Source of the DNA: Cichorium intybus
Taxonomy: Eukaryota; Streptophyta; Magnoliopsida; Asterales; Asteraceae
Reading direction: 5' to 3'
Length of the DNA stretch: 64,000 bases
Assembly (NCBI GenBank): GCA_023525715.1
Contig: CM042014.1
Span: 24,212,904-24,276,903, forward strand
Part shown: positions 15,499 through 29,029 of the stretch, piece by piece
Layout: every line of letters begins with the position of its first letter
How positions within the stretch are numbered: position 1 is the stretch's first letter
The notes under the pieces: model-generated
Seen by the model: the letters and a program-made list of their open reading frames with translations, nothing else
Databases searched by the model: none
What the model was told of the DNA's origin: nothing
Made by a program: the position numbers and the translations under genes

Positions 15499-16490
15499 TA
15501 ATAAATTCAAATTAATGTAGTACATGATAAAAATTCATCTTAAATTATATTGATTAAATGACATCTATTATAATATTTATATATAAACATATTTGTTTGA
15601 ACTTTGAAGGATTACTGATTGAAAGTTCGATGTGCATAAATCTTATGAAAGCGAAATAACATGTTTACAATGTTGTCATCACACATCGAACTCTGGCCAC
15701 GACTTACTATGAACGTGCAACTCAATTGGTATTTTAATAGTTTTAACTCTTTGAAATATTCATCTTTTTAGTCTCAATGATTTTGAAATAGGATAATTGT
15801 TGAAACTTTGAGATAAAAACATGTTTTTTATAATAAATTGACCACTAATTAACAATAGATTTTAATAGCATGTTTCTATGTTTTAATGTTTAATGTTAAT
15901 GATATCTTACATTAATACAATTAATTTTGTAAAGTATACTTTTCACTTATGCAATTATCTATAGAGGACCACAAACATTCACCCGTATTGGAATAATTCT
16001 ATTTTTTATGTTCAACAATTGCTTTTCAATTAAAATAGCAGGATATGCTTAACTTGTATGTAGGCAACTAATGTTTGTGGTCGAATTTAGTGTTGGGTCT
16101 CATGCTGAAAATGAAGGTTTGTATCCCCTGTTTTGTCCATGTCTTAAATTGGAGGGGCTGATTTTTTTAACATTTACACGCTTGATCTGTTAGGAGTGAC
16201 CGGGTAATTTATTGTATATATGGAAAAATGTATTCCAATAGTGAATTAAGCTTGGTAGAACACCATATATCAAAATTATGACCATTCAATAAAAATAAAT
16301 GTCAAACATGTAATGATATTGCTAAATGTCAAAGTTGTAAATAAAACATAAAAATAGCGTGAATTTATTGTTCAACTCGGCCAATCAGTAGACCGGACTT
16401 GGTGAAAATTTATTTCCTATTTTTCAATTTCTTCATTTGGCCAGATTCCTTTTTAGGAGTGATATGATCTCCCTAACTCTCTCCTTTACA
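15499..16490. other. AT-rich intergenic sequence
   Basis: No gene, RNA or defined repeat seen. Confidence 0.4.
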
Positions 16491-16733
16491 TATTGAGCCT
16501 CTGGTTTCAGTTGATGCAACAACATTGTTTGGAAAATCAACATATTGCTCAGCAATCATTCTGGTAGCAGTTCTTTTCCATTTACTTTCAATGCATATAG
16601 AAGAATGGTCATTTGGAATATCCTCTTGATGCTCCTATTTAGGAGAATCCATACTGAAGATCAACCATGATCTTCGTTCACTCCAATATCAACTGATCAA
16701 CCAGAAGAATGAAGATGAAGACAAGACAAGAAG
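16491..16733. other. Older host sequence, left piece of the nested block
   Basis: This sequence continues after the solo LTR (19446-19564), after the hAT element (21097-21141) and after the Copia element (34717 on). On the minus strand 16500-16620 reads as a short coding-like stretch, but I do not recognise it. It is probably part of an old retroelement. Confidence 0.35.
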
Positions 16734-19445
16734 TGTAACGACCCAAAAATCTTGAATTTATATTCGAGATAACGCTTAAGGTAAGGACCAAAAATTTTGA
16801 AGGTTGTAAATTAATGTAGCGGGGAAATGTAGTAAAATTCCAAGAGGTTGGAGAAAATTGGTGAAGAAGGGTAATTTGGTCATTTTACCATAAAAGGGTA
16901 ATTTGGTCATTTGACCATGTGAAGGACCAAATATGTAAAAATATTGTTTGCTTGTGGAAAAGGTGTAAGAAATGAAGTTTTATAAGATAAAACTTTATTA
17001 TTGTGGCCAAAGTTCAAGAAATGACATTTGAGGGGTTAGAGTGTAAAATCTGGAAGTATAAAAATGAGAAATATCTCATTTCTTGAGCTGATCATTTGGA
17101 AGCTACGGGAAGAGTTTTGGTCATGCGACATCTGGAAATCTTTGAAGATTGAAGCAAGAAATCGAAGAAGCAATGTAGGAATTGAAGATTTCAAAGTCAT
17201 AAAAGGTTAGTTATGATCTCTAACCTAAGTTTTGTGGGTATTCTTCTTAGGATGAACTGGAAACTAAATTCCAGTAATGATCCAAGAGGTTTACATGATT
17301 GTTAAATAGCAAACATGTTTATGTTGTGAGAACACATATCAAATTGAAAGTAGATTGTTATTGTTGAAGATTTGGAATTTTGATCAAGAACCCTAGATTA
17401 CAAGTTCTTATGGTCAACTTGATCTTAATGGGTTATAATGAATTCCAAATGTTTTGTTTGTTGAAATAAGTCAGTAGAAGTGATTAATATTGGACAATTT
17501 CGGTTTTGGACCAAAAAAATGCAAAAACGGGAATGTTTGGAAAATGATTAAATCTATGATTTCAATGGTTTAGAAACTGGAAAAAATGAATGGTTTTGCT
17601 CTTGGAACAATCCATATTGATTAAGTCGTGCATTAAGGGCTTAATATGGGAAAATGGTAATTTGTAGCATAAAAATCGAGCATCTGGTCGCACCAAACGA
17701 GGTCGCGTCGCGATCCCCCTTAGGATCGGGTCGCGATCCAGCGGCTGCAGAAAATTGATCAAATTTCTCCTGCTTCCTGTTAAGAGTGAACTAGTTGGTT
17801 CATTTTTTTTGGAACTTGATGCTAGACTTATCCGTTTGACCTCAAATTTTAAACATAAGTCTAATATGGTCCAAAACTTCATGGAAACTTGTCGGAATGG
17901 AAATACGACCTCCCGAGGGTACTGTAGTAAAATACGTATATTTCGGGAACATATACGACTTATATTAAGTTAATTATTTTGAGGTTATATACTTGTTATA
18001 TGACCCATATTAGTATAATAAATACTCTAATGAGTTATAGAGTCAGTTAGAATGAATGTTAATGTATAACCTATCAACTATAGGTTCATGCCAAATAATT
18101 ATTGAATCAAGAAAGAGTACGAATGCAAGGAACGCTTAAAAAATCTACTAGCAATACATGAGGTGAGTACATGCAGTATTTTTACCCATTCTGGGGTACA
18201 TGGCAAATAAGTATTTTCAAGATTTCTTACAAAATCTCTTTATGTGAAATTATATGCAAGAGTATAAATCTAACTTGTTGTGAAAGTATAATGCTATATT
18301 TGAAGTTATGTTTTGAACTACAAGTCAAATTAAGTGAATGTATGTTGGTCTATAAACCAATTATGTGAAAGTATATTTGATTACAAGTTATATATGTTTT
18401 CAAGTATGAATAGGCATATAGCCACAAGATGTTTAAGAAGTATGTTTTGGTTACAAACCGTATATGTTTCAAGTATGAGTGGCATATAGCCATAAAATGT
18501 TGGAAAGTATGATTTGGCATAAAGCTTAGAATGTTATAAAAACATGTTTTAAATATATGATTAATATGTGATGAAAGTTTTAAATTTGGCATTTAGCCAC
18601 AAAAATAGAAAATGAAGAAGTTTGGCACTTAGCCACTATTTATATGTATGTGAGTAATGTTCAAGTAAGCAGAAAGTATTTTGTATGACTGGTAATTGTA
18701 GCAAGCAGCGTTAGTAAGGGAACTATGTTCCACCTACCCGGGTTAGGTAAGGGGTCTACTGGGGAAAAAGCCCCATCGCGAAGTAGATTGCCTAAGCACT
18801 TCTATGGTGAGGATTGATCCGTTCTTTCAAGCCATAGAGACTTGGGGTATCACTTATGGTGATTAAAGCCCTAAGTATAAAAATCCAGCAAGCTTATAAA
18901 TCCAGTCAAAGAAAGTAAGAAAGACGCTATTTTTGAAAAGTATATTATGAAGTGAATTTGAAAAGTAAAGAGTTATAGTATGATACTACTATAAGTTTTG
19001 AAAGATGTTATTTTTGTAAAGTATGTTATGAAATGATTTCGAGAAATAAAGAGTTATAGTATGTTATTACTATAAAGTTTTGACAGAAGTTTTATGTTAT
19101 AAATTTTATAAAACGTTGGAAAAGGAGTTAAAGGTTTGAGTCTAAAACTCATGTAACTCACGAGACATTATTGTCTTACGTATTTTATGTTTTGCCATGT
19201 ATTCCAGGTTAAAATGCTAAGGTATATTTGGTTGAAGTTTAGCTGGAGTGGAGCCCGAGTTAGCTCCCGTCTTGGACTCAAGGTTTAATCCTCTCTTGCT
19301 TACTATGGTTAGTTTGGTATAAATTTGTAACACCCACAGTTTTTAAACATGTAAATTATCGGTTTTTGATAAACCAAATTTTTGTATTTGTGAACTTTTA
19401 CACAAAACCATAGTATTTGCAAACAGTAAGAAATGGGGTGTCACA
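16734..19445 (+). mobile_element. Solo LTR, Tekay/Del-like, 2.7 kb
   Basis: Starts TGTAACGACCC and ends GGGGTGTCACA, with a 5-bp duplication AGAAG at 16729-16733 and 19446-19450. Size and end sequences fit the long LTRs of chromovirus (Tekay/Del) gypsy elements. No internal domain or second LTR is present, so unequal recombination probably left a solo LTR. Inside are a GTCGCGATCC-type repeat (17700-17745) and irregular repeats of a GGCATATAGCCACAA unit (about 18400-18640). Confidence 0.85.
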
Positions 19446-19564
19446 AGAAGATAAGCAGATCAAGTTATAGACTATTATTAGGCTAAGTATAGGCGTGTTC
19501 CCTTAGAAGTATTTCTTGTGTACTGATTTTATTATATTTAAGCATTGGCCGTTTTAGTCTGAAA

Positions 19565-21096
19565 CAAGGTTGTAGAAGTCGCTAGGCGGTAGGCGGGCGG
19601 TCGACTGGGGCCTAGGACTAGTCGGTCTAGGCGAGGACTAGTCGGGCGCCTAGGCGGGGAGTATTAATTGGTACAAAATTTATTTAAAATAAATAATAAA
19701 TAGTACATATACCTTAACAAAATAAGTTAATAACCATAAAATTGATACAACAATAGCAATGTACTTTTGCTAAAAGAGATGAACCAGCTCACCGAGGGTT
19801 AAAATCGTCCAGAGCCACCAGAAAGTGCATAATCTGCTTCAGCCCCCAAACTATACAAGAGCAACAATTGCACAGGAGCAACCTGAATGGTCCACATGCT
19901 GCATAATCAAATTCTGCATATTAAAAAAAAAACACAATTCAGAACAAATTTCACCAAAACAAAATTAAAAATCATTTCATATAATAATCAAATCAAAAGA
20001 GCAACCTGAAGCCGAGGTAGCTTCATAACAGCTTTAATACAATCAGCAATGAACTACAAAAACCAACTCATAAGAACTACAATCAGCAATGAACTGCATG
20101 TCGACTGTACAAAAACCAACTAATAAGAACTACAATCAGCAATCAACTACAATCAGCAATGAACTACAAAAACCAACTCATAACTTGGAATCAAACCTTG
20201 GATCAAATAATCAAATAATGAAACCTGTAATCAAATAATGAAACTTGTATAATAACTTGGAATCAAACCTTGGATCAAATAATGAAACATCTGTAATCCG
20301 AAATTGAAATTGAACACCTAACAGGCAGTAAAAATCGAGAACATCTGTAATCCAAAAATCGAGAACCAAAATCAACAATCAACGATCTGTTAGGCAGTAA
20401 AAATCGAGAACCAAAATCAACAATCAAAGATCTGTAATCCGAAATTGAAATTGAAATCGATAACATCTGTAATCCGAAATTGAAATTGAAATCGATAACA
20501 TTTGAAATTGATAACTAAGGTGGAGCTTTACTGGGGAAAAATCTTACCGGAGAAGCAGATGAAAAGGCCGGAGGAAGACGGAGGCGGAGGAAGCCGGAGG
20601 TGGAAAAAGCCGGAGGCGGAAGGCAGAGGATACCTGGAGGCGGCAACCGGGTTTTGATTACTTGCAGGTTCAATAGCAGGTTCGATGAATGGAGGCGGAG
20701 GAGGATTACTTGCAGGTTCGATGATTCAGGTTCGAGCCATCAAAAAGGCGACGAGGAGAAAGCAGATGGTGGCGGAGGAAGCTAAGGCGGAGGAAGCATA
20801 GGCGGGATACCGGAGAGAAAACACTGTGATTTGAAGTCGATTTGAGTTTTGACGAATATTAGGTCAAAATTGGGAGGGTAAACTCCAAAAATTAAGGGGC
20901 AATTTTGAAAAATTTTGACAACCGCATTTGACCGCATTGACCGCATTTGACCGCCTTTGACCGCCTAGCCCGCATTTGACCGCATTTGACCACGCCCGCC
21001 TAATTTAGCCGCCTAGTACTAATCGTGTGCAGTTTTGGTCCGCCTAGCGCCTAGGCGCTGCCTAGGCGGCCGCCTAGGCCGACTTTTACAACACTG
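19565..21096. mobile_element. Non-autonomous hAT element, 1.5 kb
   Basis: Ends CAAGGTTGTAGAAGTCG and CGACTTTTACAACACTG (imperfect inverted repeats), flanked by the 8-bp duplication GTCTGAAA at 19557-19564 and 21097-21104. Subterminal regions are dense in CTAGGCGG words on the left and TTTGACCGC words on the right, the kind of clusters hAT transposases bind. The interior has short tandem copies around AATCAGCAATGAACTAC and AATCGAGAACCAAAATC, and a GGA-rich stretch (20560-20790). There is no transposase frame, so an autonomous partner must have moved it. Confidence 0.9.
20925..21005. repeat. TTTGACCGCA subterminal array
   Basis: About seven copies of TTTGACCGC(A/C) or a close variant in 80 bp near the right end of the hAT element. 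Likely transposase-binding repeats, by analogy with other hAT elements. Confidence 0.75.
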
Positions 21097-21141
21097 GTCT
21101 GAAATAGTATTATTTTATTATATAATTCATATTGTCACTGA

Positions 21142-21650
21142 TGTTGAGAAATTTTGTGATGAAGTGCTGATATATCCGAAGTCCAACCCATGAAGAAAAC
21201 CCCGAAGTGAATAAACAAGAGAAGACACCGAAGTCTGAAGACTCCGAAGTGCAATGCATAGAGGATTCGAAGACTTGACAGTCTGTCATCTTGTCTTTTG
21301 TGTGCACGCGTATAGTACAATACGTGTTGCATGAATCTTCTATCCTATTGGCTAGTACACTGATAGGATATTCTCTGTAAAAGGTGTACTATTAGTATCA
21401 CTGATTCAGTATAAATATCAGTGATACCATACCGTGTCAAATGTGAGATTACGAGATTAACTTACGAGAATTGTATATCTCCAACATAGAAAACCCAATT
21501 GTAAAACCAAGTTCTAATCAAATCATTCGGCACATGTTATTCATATCTCATTGTTCAATTAACTTAGTTGCATTATCATTGTGTGATTGATTGTGTAATT
21601 GATTCAATATCTATATCTGCTCATCTATTCTCATATTTCAACACCCAACA
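21142..21650 (+). repeat. 5' LTR of SIRE-like element
   Basis: 509 bp, TGTTGAGAAA to CACCCAACA. Contains four or five CCGAAGT words in the first 130 bp and a TATAAATA box (21410-21417) that lies in the loop of a perfect 10-bp inverted repeat, GTATCACTGA / TCAGTGATAC (21395-21404, 21418-21427). The box is the probable promoter of the element. Confidence 0.95.
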
Positions 21651-21652
21651 AG

Positions 21653-21664
21653 TGGTATCAGAGC
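21653..21664 (+). promoter_or_regulatory. Primer-binding site (initiator Met tRNA type)
   Basis: TGGTATCAGAGC two bases after the 5' LTR, the usual minus-strand primer site of plant Copia elements. Confidence 0.93.
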
Positions 21665-21809
21665 GGGTCAGCTCAAAAACCTATTGATAGAGTTCAAATT
21701 CGTTTGCTTCAGTTCTAAATCTGAATCGATTCTCAGATTTAGTCTTCCGCATCTGTTGCAAATCTCTACCACCCGTTTTACTGAAAAGATCCCGTTGAAA
21801 TATATCAAG

Positions 21810-24800
21810 ATGACTGATTCCATAGCAACTTATGCTAATATGCTTAACTATGCCAACCTCATCGGTTCAGCAACAAAGGCCCCTGTTCTAGTAACTTCTT
21901 ACTACGATTACTGGGCTGGCCGAATGAAGGATTACCTTATAGGACTGGACAAATATCTATGGAGGTCTGTGACTAAAGGTCCCCACACAGACATTGCCGG
22001 TCGATTCGTTGTTCCTGACGGTGAAGAAGCTGTTGTTCTTAATGCTGCAGATATGAAAAAGCTTGAAAACGACGAGAGAGCCATGCGCGAACTGAGAAGT
22101 GGCTTAGGTCCCGATGTCAGTCACCACATTGCCGATGCAAAATCTGCTAAAGAGATGTGGGATAATCTCGAACTTCGTTTCGGAGGAGATAAAATTCTTC
22201 ATACCAGCAAAGTTCAAGAAATCCTTGCAGACTTCGGGAACTTTAAGCAAGAAGAAAATGAGTCCTTAGAAGCCTGTTATGAACGTTTGAGCAACATGAT
22301 TTACACACTCGATAAGTATGGGGAAACAAGAAGCCAACAAGAGATAAATATCAAATTTCTCTACAGTCTTCGTAAGGAATGGAGACCAATCATGCTCATG
22401 GTCAAATCCTATGAGAATATTGAGAAATACAAGCTGGCTGCTCTATACAATCTATTAAAATCACATGAACCCGATGTGGTAGGTCGAAGAAGTGAAATGG
22501 CTAGTTCTGGACCACTAGCTCTCATGTCAAAAGAAGAAGAAGAATCAAGTGATGAAGATGTTGCTGCCTACATGGTAGATGATAATGGAGACACTGTTGC
22601 TCTCTATGCCGCCAACAATCGAAGATTCAAGAAACCATTCTTCAAAAATAACTCTGGAAAACCATTTGTGAAAAACTTTAACAAATCAAACTTCAACTCT
22701 AAGCCCAAACCTGAAATACTCACTTCAAACGAAGATAACTTGAAACTGTCAACCCCGAAGCCATCTGAAAAATCGGCTTCGGAGTCATCAAAAGAAAAGT
22801 CCGAAGAGAAGAAAATCTCAGGAGATTCTGGCTATGATTGTAATTATTGTCATGGCAAGAATCATTTCGGAAAAGACTGCATGCTTCGAAAGCAAAATGA
22901 AAAGAAACCACAAGTGAAGGATGAAGCCTACTACGCAAGAAAAATGGAGGAAGCTAGAGTAAGGACCAAAGACCTAGCCTTAATGGCTGCTGATGAACGA
23001 CAAGGATCATATCAAGTTTGGTCTTCGGATTCAGATGATGACGAAGTGAGAAAGCCATCTCATAGTGCTTTCATGGCCTATGATGTCGATAAGAGCTTTC
23101 TACAAGACACTTCGGAGAAGTTGAATGAAGAGAAATGGTTGATGATTGAAGCAACTGCGGGTCTTGGGTTTGTGACTTCGGAGGGTCTGGATATAACTGC
23201 TGCTGATACTCCGATGACTTGGAATGAAGACTCTTCTGATGATGATGAGGAAGTATGTTTGATGGCAAATGACAACCGTTTGACAATCCCAGAACAGGTA
23301 TCAAAACTTCTTTCATCTTTTAAAATTCCTACTTCTCAATCTGCTCCCATTATAAGTGAAATAACACGTGATTGCTCTGTCATGCATAAATTACTCATTG
23401 ATGCTAAAAATAGGGAAATACTCAATGAGCAGGAGCTTCTAAACTTGAGGGGGAGAGTAGAGAATCTGAAGCTAGCATTAGAGAAATCTAATCTTAGAAT
23501 CTCCTTGTTAGAAGAAAATAGAGAAAAATTTTTAAACAATCATGATGTAATCTTAAGACAGAGAAACATATTTTGTGAAACAGCCAAACGATTATATGCT
23601 CATATTACAAGAATTTATCATTCAGCCGATGTTTGTAATGTCCAGCATAGACAACTATTGCCTTTTATTGAGTTTAAATTAAAAGAAGTCGATAGTATAT
23701 CTTATGAATGCGAATCTATAGTATCAGGCTCCGAAATTACTAATCCATCATATAAACATGGCCTGATATCTGTGGAAAAACATCTAACTGCTGATAAATT
23801 GTTGAAAATATTACCTCAAGAAATTCCAATCCTGAATAAGGCTGTACCTCAAATTGAAACAAATGAAAAAGGAATTGTCAATGACTTGTCTGAAAAGGAT
23901 TCTGAAAGTGACTCGGACATGGAGGAGATTGATTGTTCCTCTTTGATTTTGTTAAAGTCATCCTCCATATCCGAATCGACCTCCGAAGACATCTCACAAA
24001 TGTCTTCGGTGGACAAAGGAAAAACAAAAATGAGTTGTGAATCAAAAATTCTTGAAACCAAAGAAACTTCAAATTTTAAACTTCAGATCACAGATGAATC
24101 TGTCTCTTACGATCAATATCTCAAGGATAATTCAAAAAGGCTAGTCCATTTGGCATGTATCTATCCTAAAGTTTCTTAATTCAAAAATACAATTTTTGTA
24201 AAACCCGGTGGATTATCCCTAATTGATAATGAATTGCAAAAACTTCTTGACGAGGATAACTCCACAGTTACAAATGAAGGATTTTACTCATCATCCAAAA
24301 TGGTAGAGAATGAATTGAATGAGACAATGGAAGTAAAAATAAATATAAGGAAACAAGAACTATACGGCCACAACGTGTATAATCGTCTTTGTTTTGAAAA
24401 AGAGAAAGTGCCCAAAAACATGTCACACTTACTAAATCTCAAGAACGACGATCACATTTACATTAATAGAAACTACAAACAAATTCAGGTTGTGGAAAAA
24501 CCCACAGTTCCGAAGATGGATGTATTGGAATTAATGGAATCTTGTGAATGTGTTCCTTTTTCACACAATCATGAAAATGAAATTTCAAAATCAAAAGTCT
24601 CTATAAACAAAACCACACAACAAGTTCTACAAAACCCAAAATCAGCAGTGGTGATTTCAAAACCAACTCAAAAACCCACTGTTGTGAATTCAAAAACCAA
24701 GCAAACTCTAAATCTTGTGAAAAGAAAAACTCCTTTTAGAGACTTGAAACAAAATGAAGCAATTGCCTCAACTTCTGGTACAAAACCCGCTTGCTCAAAA

Positions 24801-25409
24801 ATCTCAGAAGTTAAGATTCGAAATGAAAAATCAACCTTTACACCAACGAAACCTAACTTTCCAAATCCTAAATCTCGAAAATCAACGAAGAAAACATTTT
24901 CAAAATGAAATAATCTGATAGATACATTCCACAAATGGCTGGACAACAATTTGGAAATATTCAAGGATAAATATCTCTCATTAAATGACTTTAAATTGGC
25001 ATACGAAGAGTATCTTTGTACCTCTACGTTGTGTAGTTCAATTTCAACAAAGTCAAAAATAGATAAACCAAAACGAAATTGGAAAAGAAATGATCTCAAA
25101 GAAAACCTGATTGCAAAAACAAAGACCTCAAAATCTTCAAAATCCTCAAAATAAAAAATTTCCATTCAAAAATGGATTCCGAAGTCTGTCACTCTGTCAG
25201 TCACTTCGGACTCATTGATTTCAAATACAAATTCCTCTGAATCCTGCTCAAACATTTCAGAATCATGTTCACTGTATGAGGCTTGTGAGAATTTGATTAA
25301 TTTAAATGCAAATGAAATCTCTGAAGAGACCGTAGAAAAATGGATTCAAGAATCCTTTGCTTACCCTGAGGACCCAAGATTGATTGGGTACCAACTCCTT
25401 CTTGATTGA
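21810..25409 (+). pseudogene. gag of SIRE-like element, with in-frame stops
   Basis: ATG at 21810 opens a frame of 789 codons ending at TAA 24177-24179. Residues about 15-215 look like the Copia gag (UBN2-type) capsid domain, with a WDNLELRFGGD motif. A CX2CX4HX4C zinc knuckle lies at 22839-22880 (residues 344-357), followed by acidic, Ser-rich and coiled-coil-like sequence. The same frame continues past four stops (TAA 24177, TGA 24906, TAA 25152, TGA 25407) into protease, so gag and pol form one phase without a frameshift. Gag would package the RNA in a cytoplasmic particle. Unusually long for Copia but in keeping with SIRE. Upstream in-frame codons exist from 21684, but 21810 is the first ATG that gives a typical gag start. 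Confidence 0.85.
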
Positions 25410-28400
25410 TTGCAGGTTATGTCTGATGAGCGGTATGATTCAAAATGGTACATGGACAGTGGCTGCTCAAGACATATGACGGGGAGAAAGGAATATCTCA
25501 GGGATTACAGGAATTTGGATGATGCTGGAAACGTACGCTTTGGTAATAATGAAACATGTCCAATTCGGGGATATGGAAAAATAACAAATGGCCAATTCAC
25601 TATCAACCGAGTGGCATTTGTTGAAGGATTAAAACATAATCTTGTGAGTATATCTCAATTGGTGGTTGGAACGGGAAATGCTGTAACTTTCAACAACCAA
25701 GGGAGTGTAATCACCAAAGAAGTAACAAACGAAGTCTTACTGAAATCAGAAAGGAAGGGATCTATGTTTCCCTTAAATCTAAAGCCAGTGACCGGTGGGC
25801 AATCTTTATGTCTTCTCTCCAAAGCCAACTCAGATGTCAGCTGGTTATGGCACCGAAGACTTGCCCACCTGAACTTCAAAGATCTGAACAAATTGGTGGC
25901 CTTGGATTTGGTTCGAGGAATGCCTGCTCTCAAATTTGACAATGATTCTCTCTGCTCTGCATGTGAACATGGCAAGCAGACAAAACAAAGACATCCTACA
26001 GTGATCAACCCTAAAATCACCGAACCACTTTTCGTTCTATACATAGATTTGTGTGGACCATCTGCTATAGAGTCAATAGGAAAGAAGAAGTACATTCTGG
26101 TTATTGTTGATGATTATTCAAGGTTTACTTGGGTGATATTTCTCCGAAACAAGTCCGATGCAGCTGAAGAAATCATCAACTTTATAAAGAAAATGGAATT
26201 AATGCTAAACAAGAAAGTCCGAACTGTGCACAGTGATAACGGTTCGGAGTTCAAAAATCAGACTCTTGATGGATTCTTGAAGTTGAAGGGAATTAACCAC
26301 AACTTCTCAGCACCTTACACTCCTCAACAAAACGGTGTTGTAGAAAGAAGAAATCGCTCCCTGTGTGAAGCTGCAAGAACAATGCTCAACTTTGCAAATT
26401 TGCCCATGTACTTCTGGGCCGAAGCAATTTCTACTGCATGCTTTACTCAAAACAGATCCTATATTCACAAAAGATTCCATATTACACCTTACGAAGTACT
26501 CAACCGAAGAAAGCCAAATGTCAAATTCCTTCACATCTTTGGTTGTAGGTGTTTTATCTTAAACATGAAGGATCATTTAACCAAGTTCGATAACAAATCA
26601 GAAGAAGGCATCTTTTTTGGTTACTCTCATGACTCAAAAGCCTACGGAGTCATGAATAAGAAAACTCACAAAATCGAAGAAACCTTTAATCTAAGGTTTG
26701 ATGACTACTACATCAAGAAGTCTCTGCATCCATTTCCTATGTCTTCAATCTTTCCAAACCCTGCAGTAGAAGCTACTCAAATCACAACATTCGACACAGA
26801 CTTCTCACTTTTATTTGATCAACCTGAGAGAGCTGTAGACTCCGAAGTCAGAGCACCAGACAACCATGAGTCCGAACTCTCCAAGCTCACAGACGGACCC
26901 GATGACTCTTCTACATGCAGCATACAAAGACCATCTTCTGTTGAGGGGGAGCCATCCAACCAGAGTATGGAAAATGCAAGTGTCTCCACTCCCCAGTCAA
27001 TTTCAAATATCATATCCATGCATCCAACAATCCAGGGGGAGCCAAAGATTGCAACTCCGAATTCAGCCACAACAATCGCTTCGGATAATGCTACCACTTC
27101 TTCAACTCCAACAAACATCCAGGGGGAACACATATCAAACTCTACCTCACAAATACACACACCACAAAACAACACAAACTCGAATAATCACCTGCTAATG
27201 GATGATTTTCCCTCCACTTCGGGATATCCCTCGGACATTGAGGACATCGATGCTGAAGGACCTCCTCATTTTGATCCAAACTATCCTCCTCTGGACAAAT
27301 GGACGAAAAATCATCCTCCATCACTTGTCATTGGTGATGTTCGAGATAAAGTACTGACTCGTGCACAACTTCACCAAAAGCAATTAAATCTCAACAAAAA
27401 TTCAGAGTTGTGCATGTTCAATGTCTTTATCTCTAAGGTAGAACCTAAGAACGTCAAAGATGCATTTGATCACTCAGACTGGATTGAAGCAATGCAATTG
27501 GAATTAGAAGAATTTGAAAGAAACAAAGTCTGGAGGCTAATTCCAAAACCTGCAAATGCCTCAATTGTTGGTCTCAAATGGGTGTACCGCAACAAGCTGG
27601 ACACCGAAGGCAACGTAGTTCGGAACAAAGCTAGGTTGGTTGTCAAGGGTTACTGTCAACAGGAGGGGATTGATTATGAAGAAACTTTTGCTCCTATTGC
27701 CAGACTCGAATCAGTTCGGATATTTTTAGCTTATGCTGCACACAAAAATTTTGAAGTCTATCAAATGGACGTTAAATGTGCTTTTCTGAATGGTGATTTC
27801 GAGGAAACCATTTTTGTTGAACAACCACCTGGTTTTGAAAGTAAAACTCATCCGAATTATTGTTATGTGCTAGACAAAGCAGTCTATGGTTTAAAACAAG
27901 CTCCAAGAGCTTGGTATGAAACCTTGACCAAATTTTTAAAAGAATCAAACTTCAAACAGGGATCAGTAGATCCAACACTTTTTAGAAAGAAAGTTGGATC
28001 TCACTTGATGTTAGTCCAAATTTATGTGGATGACATAATCTTTGGATCCACTGACCCCAGTTTGTCAAAAGACTTTGAAAAACTGATGAAAAGCAAATTT
28101 CAAATGAGTATGATGGGAAAAATAAACTTCTTTCTTGGTTTACAAATTAAACAATCTAAGGAGGGGATATTCATCAATCAACAAAAATATACGAAGAGTT
28201 TGCTTGAACGATTCGGAATGACTAACTGCTCCAAAGCAAAAGTTCCTCTGCCTGCAGGTACAAGGTTAAATCCATCATTGGACAAACCAAAGACCGACAT
28301 ACAACAATACCGAAGCATGATTGGATCACTACTCTATCTTACAGCCAGTCGTCCTGACATCATGTTTGCAGTCTGCAATTGTGCAAGATATCAGGCTGAT

Positions 28401-28976
28401 CCAAGGGAACCTCACCTGGCTGCTGTTAAGACAATATTCCGATATCTTCATGGAACTACTGCTTATGGTCTATGGTATCCAGCAAACTCTGGTTTCTACA
28501 TTCAAGCATACTCAGACTCTGATCTTGGTGGATGCTCTATTGATCGCAAGAGCACCTCAGGGGGTTGTCAATTCTTAGATGGAACACTGATCAGCTGGCA
28601 ATCCAAGAAACAAACTTGTGTCTCTATCTCCACCGCAGAGGCTGAATATGTAGCAGCTGCAGCATGCACTTCGCAGATCATTTGGATTCAAAGTCAATTG
28701 AAAGACTATGCCATTAATATGAGAAAAATTCCTTTGTTCTGTGACTCTCAAAGTGCAATTCGTATATGCCACAATCCAGTTCAACATTCCAAGACGAAGC
28801 ATATAGCACTTCGCTATCACTTCATCAAAAGTCATGTTGAGGAGGGGAATATTGAGGTGCACTTTGTTCACACTACATAACAATTGGCAGATATCTTCAC
28901 AAAGGCTCTAAATGAAGAAGCATTCACAAGAATCGTTCGAGGACTTGGAATGATAGATGGATCAACTCTTCAATAA
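25410..28976 (+). pseudogene. pol of SIRE-like Copia element (PR-INT-RT-RH), late stop
   Basis: Open from after the TGA at 25407 to TAA 28878-28880 (1156 codons), and open in the same frame for 31 further codons to TAA 28974-28976, which matches the usual pol C-terminus. Domains in order: aspartic protease with DSGCSRHMTG (near residue 16); integrase HHCC zinc region (about 145-190); integrase core with its three acidic residues in YIDLCGP, HSDNGSEF and NGVVERRN (about 210-320); a variable Ser/Thr/Pro-rich linker (about 450-640); reverse transcriptase with WVYRNKLD and the catalytic YVDD (near 873); RNase H with SDSDLGG and AEAEY motifs. The late stop sits in the stretch normally ending VHT-x-x-QLADIFTK and is followed by CAATTG. 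All catalytic residues I can check are intact. Confidence 0.92.
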
Positions 28977-29029
28977 ATTCCAGATTTGTTCACTCTTACT
29001 TTGTTCACAAAATTTATAAAAAGAATAAT

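Noticed and set aside
17562..18592. Short frames in the solo LTR
   Set aside because: Inside a defined LTR without domain similarity.
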